Source: Brachybacterium sp. EE-P12
GTDB taxonomy: Bacteria > Actinomycetota > Actinomycetes > Actinomycetales > Dermabacteraceae
Assembly (NCBI RefSeq): GCF_003711805.1
Contig: NZ_QXCP01000003.1
Coordinates: forward strand, 310,001 to 374,000
DNA length: 64,000 nt
Reading direction: 5' to 3'
Part shown: piece after piece, positions 35,328-43,820 of the stretch
Position numbering within the stretch: the stretch's first letter is position 1
How the letters are laid out: every line of letters starts with the position of its first letter
The notes under the pieces: generated by a model
The model's input: only the letters and a program-made list of their open reading frames with translations
Database searches by the model: none
What the model was told of the DNA's origin: nothing
Position numbers and translations under genes: made by a program

Positions 35328-36523
35328 CGTTCATCTCCTTCCTGCCGCAGCTCTCGCTGCGGGCCGCCGCGGCCCCGTGCCGCGGGCGTCTCATGGCGGA
35401 ACGCCGCCCACGAGTCGAGTGCTCGGCCGTCCTCGTCGAACAGCGCCTGGTTCGACCAGTTGTTCCCGGGCTCTGCCACGTCGTCGCCGTACTCCATGCC
35501 CGCTCGGCTCGCCCAGCTGGTGCCCTCGATCGGGATCCACGCCGGTTCCCAATACACGAAACCGAGTCCGCGATGGTCAGGCACTCCTGCGAGCGTTGTG
35601 CTCAGGTCCTCGAGGAAGTGCCGTTGTCCATCGACAGTTGCGGGGTACCCGAGGTTCACGGCGGACTCCGCGTCGAAGATCGCAAAGGCGCCGTCGGCAG
35701 TGTCGGGTCGATGCGCATAGGCGGTCTCGACGACGCACAGGTCTTTCCCGAAGCGTTCGACCAGGGAGGCGAGGTTCCGCCCGAGATCGTCGAGGGTTCC
35801 GTGCCAGATCGGGTAGTAGGACAGGCCGATCACGTCGAAGTCGACTCCGCGTGCGGTGATCTCATCGAACCAGCCGCGGTAGAGGTCTGCCGCCCCGCCG
35901 AAGTCGAGGTGGAGGATGATGCGGGTATCCGGTGACTCGGCACGGACCGCCCGTGCTCCTGCTGCGAGAAGGCAGGAGAGGGTGTCGAACTGTCGTCTGC
36001 GCTCGTCCGGGTCCACGTCCTCGAATCGCCTCTCCTCGAAGAGGTAGCGGGGCGTGCGGCCGACGGGCCAGAGCATCCCGTTGGTGATCTCGTTGCCGAC
36101 CTGGACGTAGGCGACCTCGATCCCCTCGTCGGCGAAGCGGCGCATGACCATGAGCGTGTAGTCCTCGACGGCGCCGGCGAGATCGCTCTCGTCCAGCTCT
36201 GACCAGGCGCGGGGGAGACGCTGCTTCTTCGGGTCGGTCCAGAAGTCGCTGTAGTGGAGGTCGAGCATGACATCGAGCCCCGCCTCCCGGGAACGGCGGG
36301 CAAGCCGGATGGTCCGCTCGAGATCGTTCGTGCCACCGAGATACGGGGCACCGTCCTCGTCGTAGGGGTCGACCCACAGGCGTAGACGCGAGAGTGTCGC
36401 TCCTTCGGCTGCCATGATCGTGAATGGATCATCGGAAGTCCGGTCTCGGTGGGAGAACACGGCGCCGAGCTCCTCGAGCTCTTCGGTCATCGACGCGTCT
36501 GCGCCGCGGATCTGAAGGATCAT
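35324..36523 (-). CDS. GH53 galactanase lacking an export signal
   Basis: A 399-residue GH53 protein that begins directly with the catalytic barrel ('MILQIRGADASM'), without a signal peptide or binding module. Acid/base is E145 ('VGNEIT') and nucleophile E266 ('VVETAYA'). The start overlaps the permease stop (ATGA) with GGAGGGGAGAAGG upstream, so a longer exported form is unlikely. It is most simply a cytosolic enzyme that cuts imported beta-1,4-galacto-oligosaccharides, which is unusual since GH53 enzymes are normally secreted. It sits between the permease genes and the secreted GH53 gene. Confidence 0.87.
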   Translation of the reverse strand: MILQIRGADASMTEELEELGAVFSHRDRTSDDPFTIMAAEGATLSRLRLWVDPYDEDGAPYLGGTNDLERTIRLARRSREAGLDVMLDLHYSDFWTDPKKQRLPRAWSELDESDLAGAVEDYTLMVMRRFADEGIEVAYVQVGNEITNGMLWPVGRTPRYLFEERRFEDVDPDERRRQFDTLSCLLAAGARAVRAESPDTRIILHLDFGGAADLYRGWFDEITARGVDFDVIGLSYYPIWHGTLDDLGRNLASLVERFGKDLCVVETAYAHRPDTADGAFAIFDAESAVNLGYPATVDGQRHFLEDLSTTLAGVPDHRGLGFVYWEPAWIPIEGTSWASRAGMEYGDDVAEPGNNWSNQALFDEDGRALDSWAAFRHETPAARGRGGPQRELRQEGDER

Positions 36524-37437
36524 CCCTTCTCCCCTCCGGCCGTGAGGCCGCTGATCAGGTGCTTCTGAAGCACGACGTACAAGATGGTGATGGGCACCGC
36601 GACCAGGACGGCCCCGGCGGCGAAGGTGGTGAACTCGTTGCGGGTCTCGTCGGCGATCATCTCGAACAGGCCGATGGCGATGGTCTTGTGCTGAGGGCTG
36701 CTGATCAGCAGTTTCGGGAGAATGAAGTCCATCCATGGCACGGCGAACTGGGTGATCGCGACGAAGGTCAGCATCGGTTTCATGAGAGGGAGGATGATGT
36801 GGGTGAAGATCCGTGTCCGCGAGGCACCGTCGATGAGTGCCGCTTCGTCGAAGCTCGTGGAGATGCCGTCGACGTACCCTTTGAGCAGCCACGTGTTATA
36901 GGGAAGCTGTGCGGCAAGGCTCGCGACGATCAGCCCCGTGAGGCTGTCGAGCAGGCCGAAGTTCAGGAACAGCATGTAGACGGCGATGGCGCTGAGGAAT
37001 GCAGGGAAGATCTGCAGTATCAGCATCGACGTCAGTGCGAACGTTCGACCGCGAAAGCGCAGCCGGGAGAAGATGTAGGCGCTGAGCGCCGATATGACGA
37101 CGCTGAGGACCATGTTGCTCGTCGCGACGATGAGCGAATTCAGATACCACCGTGGAAAATCGGTTGCGGTGAGGAGTCGGACGTAGTTCCCCAGTGAGGG
37201 GTCCGAGGGGATTGCGGAGGCTTGGGCGAGCCCACCGGTCGCTCCGAAGGACGCCCCGACGACCCACACCAGCGGGTAGATGACGACGACCGCGAGCACG
37301 GCGAGCTCGATGTGGATGAGGATCGTCTTCGCCCTGTCCCAGAGCACGGCGGTACCGGTGCTGCGCGCAGAGCCGCCGGCGCGTGCGGTGCGACCGGCAC
37401 CGGATGGGCGGGTGGTGCCGATGATGTCAGAGCTCAT
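36520..37437 (-). CDS. Galacto-oligosaccharide ABC transporter permease, GanQ/MalG type
   Basis: A 305-residue permease with six spans and an EAA loop around 'FDEAALIDGASRTRIFTHIILP'. Its companion and the two GH53 genes in the same operon resemble the Bacillus ganSPQ-ganA/B arrangement, so galacto-oligosaccharides are the probable substrate. The gene overlaps the MalF-type permease by 11 bases upstream and the GH53 gene by four bases downstream. Confidence 0.9.
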   Translation of the reverse strand: MSSDIIGTTRPSGAGRTARAGGSARSTGTAVLWDRAKTILIHIELAVLAVVVIYPLVWVVGASFGATGGLAQASAIPSDPSLGNYVRLLTATDFPRWYLNSLIVATSNMVLSVVISALSAYIFSRLRFRGRTFALTSMLILQIFPAFLSAIAVYMLFLNFGLLDSLTGLIVASLAAQLPYNTWLLKGYVDGISTSFDEAALIDGASRTRIFTHIILPLMKPMLTFVAITQFAVPWMDFILPKLLISSPQHKTIAIGLFEMIADETRNEFTTFAAGAVLVAVPITILYVVLQKHLISGLTAGGEKG

Positions 37438-38839
37438 CGAATGCCCTCGATCTCTTGAGGTTCCACAGGGAGAAGGTGCCTACCAGGACGAAGATGACGA
37501 TCGACATGACCGCACCGATGTTGTACAGGCGGTTGTCGACGGTCAGTGTGAACAACCAGGTGATGAGGAGGTCCGTGCTTCCCGCGAATTGGTAGTTCGA
37601 ATTTGCGGGTCCACCCTCGGTGAGGAAGTAGATGACTCCGAAGTTGTTGAAGTTCGCGACGAACGCGAGCACGGCCAGCGGGGCGGTCGCCCGATAGATG
37701 ATCGGGAAGGTGATCCGGCGCAGGATCTGCGACGACGATGCGCCGTCGAGCACTGCTGCCTCGTAGTAGTTCTTGTCGATGTTGGTCAGTGCGCCGCCGA
37801 TGAGCGCCATGAAGTACGGGAAGCCGAGCCAGAGGTTCACGAGCAGCGCCATGACCCGAGCGAGCAAGGCGTTGCTGGGGTCCGTGAACCAATAGATGCG
37901 CTGGTCGATCAGGCCCCAGTCGAGCAGGATCTGGTTGATCGGTCCGAACTGTCCGTTGAACATCGATCGGAAGACGAGTGCGGAGATCATCGCCGGCACG
38001 GCCCACGGCAGGATGTAGATACTCCTCCAGAACCGTGGGTACCGGACACGCGAGCTGTTGAGGATGACCGCTTGGATGAATCCGAAGAGATATGTCGTCA
38101 CAGTTGCGATGAACGCCCAGACGACGGTCCATGTGAGCACACCGAGAAAGGTGCCTGACCAGGCTTTGATGGAGAAGATGGCCGTGAAGTTCGACAGGCC
38201 GACCCAGTCGACGAGCGACAACGGAGGCAGGTTGTCGCGGTTGTAATTCGTAAAGGCGATGAGGATGCCGAAGATGATCGGCAGAGCGCTCACGAACAGC
38301 AGCAGCGCCAGAAGCGGCGACAGCACGATGTATGCGTACGACGACTGCCACAGAGCCGTGAAGTACTCGCGCGAGGTGGGTGCGGTCCCCGTTCGAATGA
38401 GGATGCGCCGCGTACGCACCGCGTCGATGACGTTCCAGGCATAGAGCGCGGCGATCACGAGCAGGGTGAGCAGAGCGATCAAGCCGTTGACCATCAGGAC
38501 GATCGAGTGGTCGCCGCCGGTCAGGCCTGTCAGGCCCGTCGACCGCGGCTCGGTGCCCAGTGTGATCAGGCCCCACAGCCCCCGGAGGAAGAACCCGCCG
38601 TTCCTCCTGAAGCTGTAGCTGGTCAGATTGCCGTAGTAGCCGGTCACCAGCTCTGTCGCGACCGTCGCCACCATGAGAGTGAGGAAGATGAGCCCCTTGG
38701 CGTACTGGCGGTTCATGGCCTGTCCGCTTCCCCACAGGAGTGCGGAGGCCAGCCCTGCCGCCCACGCGGACGACTGCTGCGGTGCAGGTCGCTCCGGAGC
38801 CGACGGCGGCGCTTCCCTCTTCGCGAGCGTGTGTGTCAT
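37427..38839 (-). CDS. Galacto-oligosaccharide ABC transporter permease, GanP/MalF type
   Basis: A 470-residue permease, longer than the other MalF-type proteins here. It carries extra N-terminal membrane segments (around 'ALLWGSGQAMNRQYAKGLIFLTLMV') and a large loop before the core, as in GanP and enterobacterial MalF. The EAA loop is around 'YYEAAVLDGASSSQILRRITFP'. It follows the binding-protein gene after five bases and forms the importer with the GanQ-type partner. Confidence 0.9.
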   Translation of the reverse strand: MTHTLAKREAPPSAPERPAPQQSSAWAAGLASALLWGSGQAMNRQYAKGLIFLTLMVATVATELVTGYYGNLTSYSFRRNGGFFLRGLWGLITLGTEPRSTGLTGLTGGDHSIVLMVNGLIALLTLLVIAALYAWNVIDAVRTRRILIRTGTAPTSREYFTALWQSSYAYIVLSPLLALLLFVSALPIIFGILIAFTNYNRDNLPPLSLVDWVGLSNFTAIFSIKAWSGTFLGVLTWTVVWAFIATVTTYLFGFIQAVILNSSRVRYPRFWRSIYILPWAVPAMISALVFRSMFNGQFGPINQILLDWGLIDQRIYWFTDPSNALLARVMALLVNLWLGFPYFMALIGGALTNIDKNYYEAAVLDGASSSQILRRITFPIIYRATAPLAVLAFVANFNNFGVIYFLTEGGPANSNYQFAGSTDLLITWLFTLTVDNRLYNIGAVMSIVIFVLVGTFSLWNLKRSRAFDEL

Positions 38840-38844
38840 GGGGC

Positions 38845-40194
38845 CTACTCCCCGAGACTCGAGAGGTTCTGGTAGTCGGTTTGCGCTTGGCTCTGTGCGT
38901 CTCCGACCTCGAGGATGCCGTCCCAGACCTGGGTGACGAGCGCATTGCCCACCGTGTACATGTACGCGGGGATCTCTTCGACGAGATCGGAGTTCTGGGA
39001 CTGTGCGAGAACCCCCTGGGCGTGCTCGTCGTCGGCGAGTCCCTCGATGCTCGAGGAGAGCTCCGGGGTCAGTGCGGGAACCGCCCCGATGGAGGAGTAG
39101 AGCGCCTCGGCGCCGGCGTCGGAGGCCATGAAATCGGCGAGGACGCGGGCTGCGGCCGGGTAGGGGGTGTAGCCGGAGACCACGGCGACCGACAGGCCGG
39201 CCAGGGAGAGCGCAGCGCCGCCGTCCGCGGCGGTGGGCAGCGTGGTGACCCCGTACTCGAAGCCGAGGCTCTCGGCGGCAGGGTCGAAGTCACCGAAGGC
39301 CCAGGGGCCGGTGATGACGTATGGCGTCTCACCCTTGGCGAACTCGTTCTCGACGGAGTCGTAGGTCGCGTCAGCCGAGTTCACGTCCCAGATGTCCCGC
39401 AGGCTCGCGAAGTACTCGAGGCCGGCGGTCAGCTCGGAGGAATCGAGTTGAGGGTCCTCCAGGTCCCCGTCGGGATAGAGCCGCCAGCCGAGAGAGGACA
39501 GCACCGGATAGGCGTAGTACATCTCTCCAGCGAGGAATCGGATCGTCCAGGTGTTTGCGGCGCTGTCGTTGTAGCTCGCCGCGAGGTCGGTGATCTCTTC
39601 CCAGGTGGTGGCCGGCTCCTCGGAGCCGGTGAGGCTCTTCAGGAGGGTCCGGTTGTAGAACAGCGCGATCGATTCGGTCGCGATCGGCACGCCGTGCATG
39701 GCGCCTTCACGGCTGACGGCGGCGGCGAACACCGGGCCGGATCGCTCGGTGAGCGCGTCCTCGTACTGACCGATGGGTGCGGCCGTCCCGGCGTCGATGG
39801 CGCTGGAGAGCTGGTCGTACTGGAGCGTGAAGACATCGGCACCGCTGCCGGCTTCTCCATCGAGCGCCATGCGCTCGCCCGCATCGACCTTGGCGACGAT
39901 CTCGACATCGATCTTCACGTCGGGGTGGACATCCTGGAACGCCGAGACGATGGCGTCGCCGTACTCCTCGTACTCGACCCAGAGGGTCAGGGGCGCCTTG
40001 CCGGTGGCGACCTCCTCTTCCATCACGTAGCCCCCGCTGGCCTCGTCCCACTCGAGGTCGCCGTCCGCCCCGCCCTCGGCGGGGGCTTCAGTGCAGGAGC
40101 TCAGGGCCGTGACCGCGGTGGCCCCGATCGCTGCGCTGCCGAGGATCATGCTCCGCCGGCTGGGGTGTCCGGTATGCCCTGATGAGTACGCCAT
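38845..40194 (-). CDS. Galacto-oligosaccharide ABC transporter binding lipoprotein, GanS type
   Basis: A 449-residue solute-binding lipoprotein; 'RRSMILGSAAIGATAV' and a LSSC lipobox form the signal. The mature part ('LTLWVEYEEYGDAIVSAFQDVHPDVKI') is closer to maltodextrin/cyclodextrin-binding MalE/GanS proteins than to the other binding proteins in this window. It is first in the operon 40194 to 33654. The ATG at 40194 has AAGGAG upstream; the longer frame is not supported. A palindromic operator (40298-40315) lies about 105 bases upstream. Confidence 0.9.
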   Translation of the reverse strand: MAYSSGHTGHPSRRSMILGSAAIGATAVTALSSCTEAPAEGGADGDLEWDEASGGYVMEEEVATGKAPLTLWVEYEEYGDAIVSAFQDVHPDVKIDVEIVAKVDAGERMALDGEAGSGADVFTLQYDQLSSAIDAGTAAPIGQYEDALTERSGPVFAAAVSREGAMHGVPIATESIALFYNRTLLKSLTGSEEPATTWEEITDLAASYNDSAANTWTIRFLAGEMYYAYPVLSSLGWRLYPDGDLEDPQLDSSELTAGLEYFASLRDIWDVNSADATYDSVENEFAKGETPYVITGPWAFGDFDPAAESLGFEYGVTTLPTAADGGAALSLAGLSVAVVSGYTPYPAAARVLADFMASDAGAEALYSSIGAVPALTPELSSSIEGLADDEHAQGVLAQSQNSDLVEEIPAYMYTVGNALVTQVWDGILEVGDAQSQAQTDYQNLSSLGE

Positions 40195-40297
40195 CGTCGC
40201 TCTCCTTCTGTTGCGGCCCCTGCATCCTTGCGCGGCCTGTCGGGAAGCGGCCCCTCCCGTCTCGGGCCACCGGATCAGCCAACGCATCGATGCAGTG

Positions 40298-40315
40298 ACT
40301 GTGATCGATTACAGT
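40298..40315. promoter_or_regulatory. LacI-type operator of galactan locus 2
   Basis: ACTGTGATCGATTACAGT is an almost perfect 18-bp palindrome (one mismatched pair) in the region between the divergent GanS-type and truncated serpin genes. It matches the operator at 20760-20777 at 16 of 18 positions. Its place upstream of the operon suggests repression by the LacI protein encoded at 24144. Confidence 0.65.
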
Positions 40316-40454
40316 AAAAGGTGCCCTAGGTGGTCCTGTCAAGGTTCATGTCGGGCCAGCAGTGCGGAAGTTTTTCCGCTTCGTGTCTGTGAACGATTCC
40401 GGCAAGTGGGTCGCCCGGCTTGTCCCGGCAGTCCTCCTGCGCTTGAGTGGGCGC

Positions 40455-41576
40455 ATGAGAGATGTTCACGCCCGGCTCCGCCATCGGCGGCGCGACCTGT
40501 TGGCTGCTGGGGCAGCATTCCCGTTGGCCGCGCTCGGCCTCGCGGCCTGCGGCGGGGGTGACGGCCCAGATCCGGACCTGCGGGCCGACCTGCCCCGCGC
40601 CGAGGTGGGCCCGGCCCGGGACGCCGGCGACCTGGTCATCCCGTTCACCGCGACGCTGCTGGCCGCGATCGACCGGGCACCCGTCAACGCCGTCTGCTCA
40701 CCGCTGTCGGCGCAGGTTGCGCTGGCCATCATCGGGATGGGCGCGGCCGGGAGCACTCGCGCGCAGATGGAGGAGGTGCTCGGCGGCCCCACGGACGAGC
40801 TCGCCGCCTCCGCCAATACGCTCGCCCAGGTGCTCACCGCCGTCGGCGACCGGGAACGCGAGCTCGCGGAGGAGGAGGCGCCCGAACCGGCGACCGCCTC
40901 CCTGGTCAACGGCACATGGGTGCAGGAGGGGATGGAGGTGCGCGAGCCGTTCCTGGAGGACCTCGCCACCTGGTTCGGCAGCGGCCTGTTCGAGGCGGAT
41001 TTCGTCGATGAGGCTGCGCGGGAGCAGGCCCGTGGCGAGATCAACGGCTGGGTCGCCGATTCCACGAACGACCTCATCGAGGAGATCGTCCCCGAGGGGG
41101 CGCTGTCGAAGAGCACCCGGCTCGTCCTGGTCAATGCCCTGCATCTGAAGGCCGCCTGGCCGAAGGAGCTCACGCGCAGCGGTGGCACCTTCACCGCCGC
41201 CGACGGCGAGGAGCTCAGCGCCGAGATGCTCGAGGGCGGCACCACAACCTGGTATGAGGACGAGGTATGTCGCGCCACCTCCTTGGATACCTATGGCGAG
41301 GAGCTCGCCCTCGCCCTCGTTCAGCCCGCCGGCGACCTCGACGAGGTGCTCGACGCCTGGGCGACGTCGGCCGAGGCTCCCGATGCCGGCCTCGCGGCGC
41401 TGCTCGCCGGGCTCGGGGAGTCCGAGTCCCGCACGCGGCTGAGTGTGCTGGCGCTGGACGTCGGCTGGGGTGCCCCGCTCACTCCCACGCTGCAGCAGCT
41501 CGGCATGACCGAGGCCTTCAGCGGCGGTGCCGATGGCGGCATGAGGTGGCATATGCACCACCTCGTGCCGCCATGA
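40455..41576 (+). pseudogene. Truncated serpin-like lipoprotein lacking the reactive loop
   Basis: A 373-residue frame related over its length to the intact serpin that follows. It has a lipoprotein signal (C32 in 'LAACGGG'), 'NAVCSPLSAQ' and 'NALHLKAAWP', which are serpin core motifs. It stops after 'LGMTEAFS', where the intact copy continues for about 90 residues with the hinge, reactive-centre loop and last strands. The final 14 residues are encoded by a 42-bp hairpin (41533-41574) and do not belong to the family. It cannot act as an inhibitor and is probably a decayed duplicate. The start is chosen from the lipobox distance; the ribosome binding site is weak. Confidence 0.78.
41533..41574. 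repeat. 17-bp stem hairpin at the broken end of the serpin gene
   Basis: ATGGCGGCATGAGGTGG (41533-41549) pairs with CCACCTCGTGCCGCCAT (41558-41574) with a single G-T wobble around an eight-base loop. It lies exactly where similarity to the intact serpin ends and includes the T of the new stop codon. It looks like a mobile or scattered palindromic element, or a terminator captured by a deletion. A smaller 6-bp hairpin (41577-41595) follows. Confidence 0.6.
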
Positions 41577-41656
41577 GCCCGTCCGCGACACGGGCCGGGG
41601 CCGCCCGATGTCCACTTCCGCTGGCGGAGTCGGCTCACGTGCACTTGGATGGAGGG

Positions 41657-43069
41657 ATGGATTCCTCCCGTGGCCCTGCTTCCGCCCGACCCGTCGCCTC
41701 CGCCCGGGCCGCCGCTCCCGCCCGGCCCCCGGCCGCTGCCGGTCTCGCCGTGGCCCCGCGCCGCCGCTCGGTGCTCGCCGCGGCGGCGGCGCTGCCCCTG
41801 GCCGGGGCCGGGCTGTCGGGCTGCGGCGCGCTTGAGGGGATCGTCGGCGACGACATGGAGCCCGACCTCGTGGCCGAGCTGCCGCGCCGGAGGCCCGGCG
41901 AGGTGGGCGGGCTCGGCCGGCGCGTCGTCCCCTTCACCGCCCACCTGCTCGCCGGCATCGGCCGCGGCGACGTCAACGCCGTCTGCTCCCCGCTCTCGGC
42001 GCAGACCGTGCTGACCATGGCCGCGCTGGGCGCCGCGGGAGACACCCTCGCCCAGATGGAGGAGGTGCTCGGCGGCACCGTCGACGAGCTCGCCACCACC
42101 GCCAACACGCTCTCCGCGGTGCTCGCCGCCGTGGGGGACGCGGCCCGGGAGGAGGACGACCCCGAGGGGCCGGAGCCCGCCGTCGCCTCCCTCGTCAGCA
42201 GCACCTGGCTGCAGGAGGGCATGGCCGTCGAGCAGGGCTTCCTCGACGGCCTCGCGGAATGGTTCGGCAGCGGCGTGTTCGAGGTCGACTTCACCGACGA
42301 GGCCGCGCGGGAGAAGGGCCGGGAGCGGATCAACGACTGGGTGGCCGAGCAGACGAACGACCTCATCGAGGACCTCGTGCCCGAGCAGGCGCTCTCCGAT
42401 CGCACCCGCGCCGTGCTCGTGAACGCCCTGCATCTGAAGGCCGCCTGGCCCAGCCCGCTCGAGCGCCGCGGCGGCACCTTCACCACGGACGAGGGCGAAG
42501 AGCTCTCCGTCGAGCTGCTCCACGGCAGCAGCTCCGCCTGGTTCGAGGACTCGGTGTGCCGCGCCACCGCGCTCGAGGCCGCCGGCGGCGAGCTCGCCCT
42601 CGCGCTGATCCAGCCGGCCGGGAGCATCGGCGAGACGATGGACGCCTGGGCTGAGGTCGCGGGCACGCCCGCGGCGGGCCTCGGCGGGCTGCTCGACGGG
42701 CTCGAGGACTCCTCGGAACAGGTCGACCTCGCCGTGCCGCCCTTCGACATCGCCTGGGACTCCTCGCTGGTGGAGGTGCTCGAGGGCCTCGGCATGACCG
42801 AGGTGTTCTCCGAGACGGCGGACCTCTCCGGCATCACCGCCGAGGAGGACCTGACGATCACCGAGATCCTGCAGAAGGCCGTGATCACGGTCGACGAGGA
42901 GGGCATGGAGGCCGCGGCCGCCACCGCGGCGATGGTCGACACGACCGCGGCCCCGGCCGAGCCGAAGCAGCTCGTCCTGGACCGGCCGTTCCTCTTCGTG
43001 GCCTACGAGCGCACGACCCGTGCGCCGCTGGTCGCCGGCTGGATCGGGGATCCGACGCAGGCGCGGTGA
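41657..43069 (+). CDS. Serpin (serine protease inhibitor), lipoprotein
   Basis: A 470-residue serpin. The N-terminus is Ala/Pro/Arg-rich with a hydrophobic segment and an LSGC lipobox (C56), so it is surface-anchored. 'NAVCSPLSAQ', 'NALHLKAAWP' and the C-terminal 'DRPFLFVAYE' are family motifs. The hinge EEGMEAAAATA (from residue 414) keeps the short side chains needed for loop insertion, so it should be inhibitory. By hinge numbering P1 is T430 and P1' A431, which suggests an elastase- or subtilisin-like target. Such serpins protect bacteria from host or competitor proteases. The start is uncertain by a few codons because no clean ribosome binding site is seen. Confidence 0.88.
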   Translation: MDSSRGPASARPVASARAAAPARPPAAAGLAVAPRRRSVLAAAAALPLAGAGLSGCGALEGIVGDDMEPDLVAELPRRRPGEVGGLGRRVVPFTAHLLAGIGRGDVNAVCSPLSAQTVLTMAALGAAGDTLAQMEEVLGGTVDELATTANTLSAVLAAVGDAAREEDDPEGPEPAVASLVSSTWLQEGMAVEQGFLDGLAEWFGSGVFEVDFTDEAAREKGRERINDWVAEQTNDLIEDLVPEQALSDRTRAVLVNALHLKAAWPSPLERRGGTFTTDEGEELSVELLHGSSSAWFEDSVCRATALEAAGGELALALIQPAGSIGETMDAWAEVAGTPAAGLGGLLDGLEDSSEQVDLAVPPFDIAWDSSLVEVLEGLGMTEVFSETADLSGITAEEDLTITEILQKAVITVDEEGMEAAAATAAMVDTTAAPAEPKQLVLDRPFLFVAYERTTRAPLVAGWIGDPTQAR

Positions 43070-43103
43070 GGACGGGCTGTACGGAGAGTCGAGCCGAGGC
43101 CCC

Positions 43104-43820
43104 TCACCGAGGAGCGCCCACCTCATCATGCTCCGGGAGCACCCGGATGAACTCCTCCCACGCACGGAGCGAGGTGACCGGGCGCAGAGAGGCCGAGCCG
43201 TTCTCCTCCTCGATGAGGAGATGATGCTCCGCACGCCGGATCTGCACCACGAGGTCCTCGCCGGGCTCCTCGTCGAGCGACGTCCAAGAGCTGCGGGCCT
43301 CGACGATCTGCCACGAGTCGTCGGCGGCGGGCCCGAGGACGTCGCCGATCAGGGGGTCGAGGCCCGACCAGGCCGCGACGCGCGTGGCGGCGTCGGGGTC
43401 CGTGAGCCGGACCAGCTGCTCCTGCGGGACCCGGATCGGTCCCTGCTCCGGGGTGGGTGCGGTGCCCGGCAGGAAACGGACGAGCCGGGTCATCCCGCCG
43501 GGGAGGGTTCCGATCGGATAAGCGGTCAGCTCAGCGAGGCCGTCCTTCAGCGGGCTGCGACGCACACCGACGCCGTTCGCGCCGACGAGGAGGTCGTGGT
43601 GCTGCTGTGCACCGGGACCCGAGACGGTGATCCCGACGCGGAACAGCGGTGCCGTCAGTGCCCCGCGAATCCCGTCCATCGTCGGGTCCGCTGCGATGCC
43701 GGAGGCGTGGGCGGCGAGCACTGCGGAGAGCTCGTCGTCGGTCGAGAGGGCGCTGATCAGGTGGTCGAGCGAGGCGCTGGGACCTCGGAAGGATGCGGTG
43801 GCGGGGTCGAAGGCGATCAC
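43104..43820 (-). CDS. Protein of unknown function in type VII effector-like cassette
   Basis: A 238-residue cytosolic-looking protein with no signal and no membrane helix. I do not recognise a family. It starts with a GTG at 43820 that overlaps the stop of the preceding gene (GTGA), so it is translated together with it. It is the third gene after a WXG100-type protein. In such clusters the trailing genes often encode chaperones, EspG-like adaptors or immunity proteins; which of these it is cannot be told. Confidence 0.7.
   Translation of the reverse strand: MIAFDPATASFRGPSASLDHLISALSTDDELSAVLAAHASGIAADPTMDGIRGALTAPLFRVGITVSGPGAQQHHDLLVGANGVGVRRSPLKDGLAELTAYPIGTLPGGMTRLVRFLPGTAPTPEQGPIRVPQEQLVRLTDPDAATRVAAWSGLDPLIGDVLGPAADDSWQIVEARSSWTSLDEEPGEDLVVQIRRAEHHLLIEEENGSASLRPVTSLRAWEEFIRVLPEHDEVGAPR

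Noticed and set aside
39661-39680. GATCGATTCG inside the GanS-type binding-protein gene as another AATCGATTCG operator
   Set aside because: It has a mismatch at the first base and lies in the middle of a coding region, so it is likely chance.
41577-41595. 6-bp hairpin after the truncated serpin as a separate terminator
   Set aside because: The stem is short and has no U-tract; it is noted together with the larger hairpin instead.
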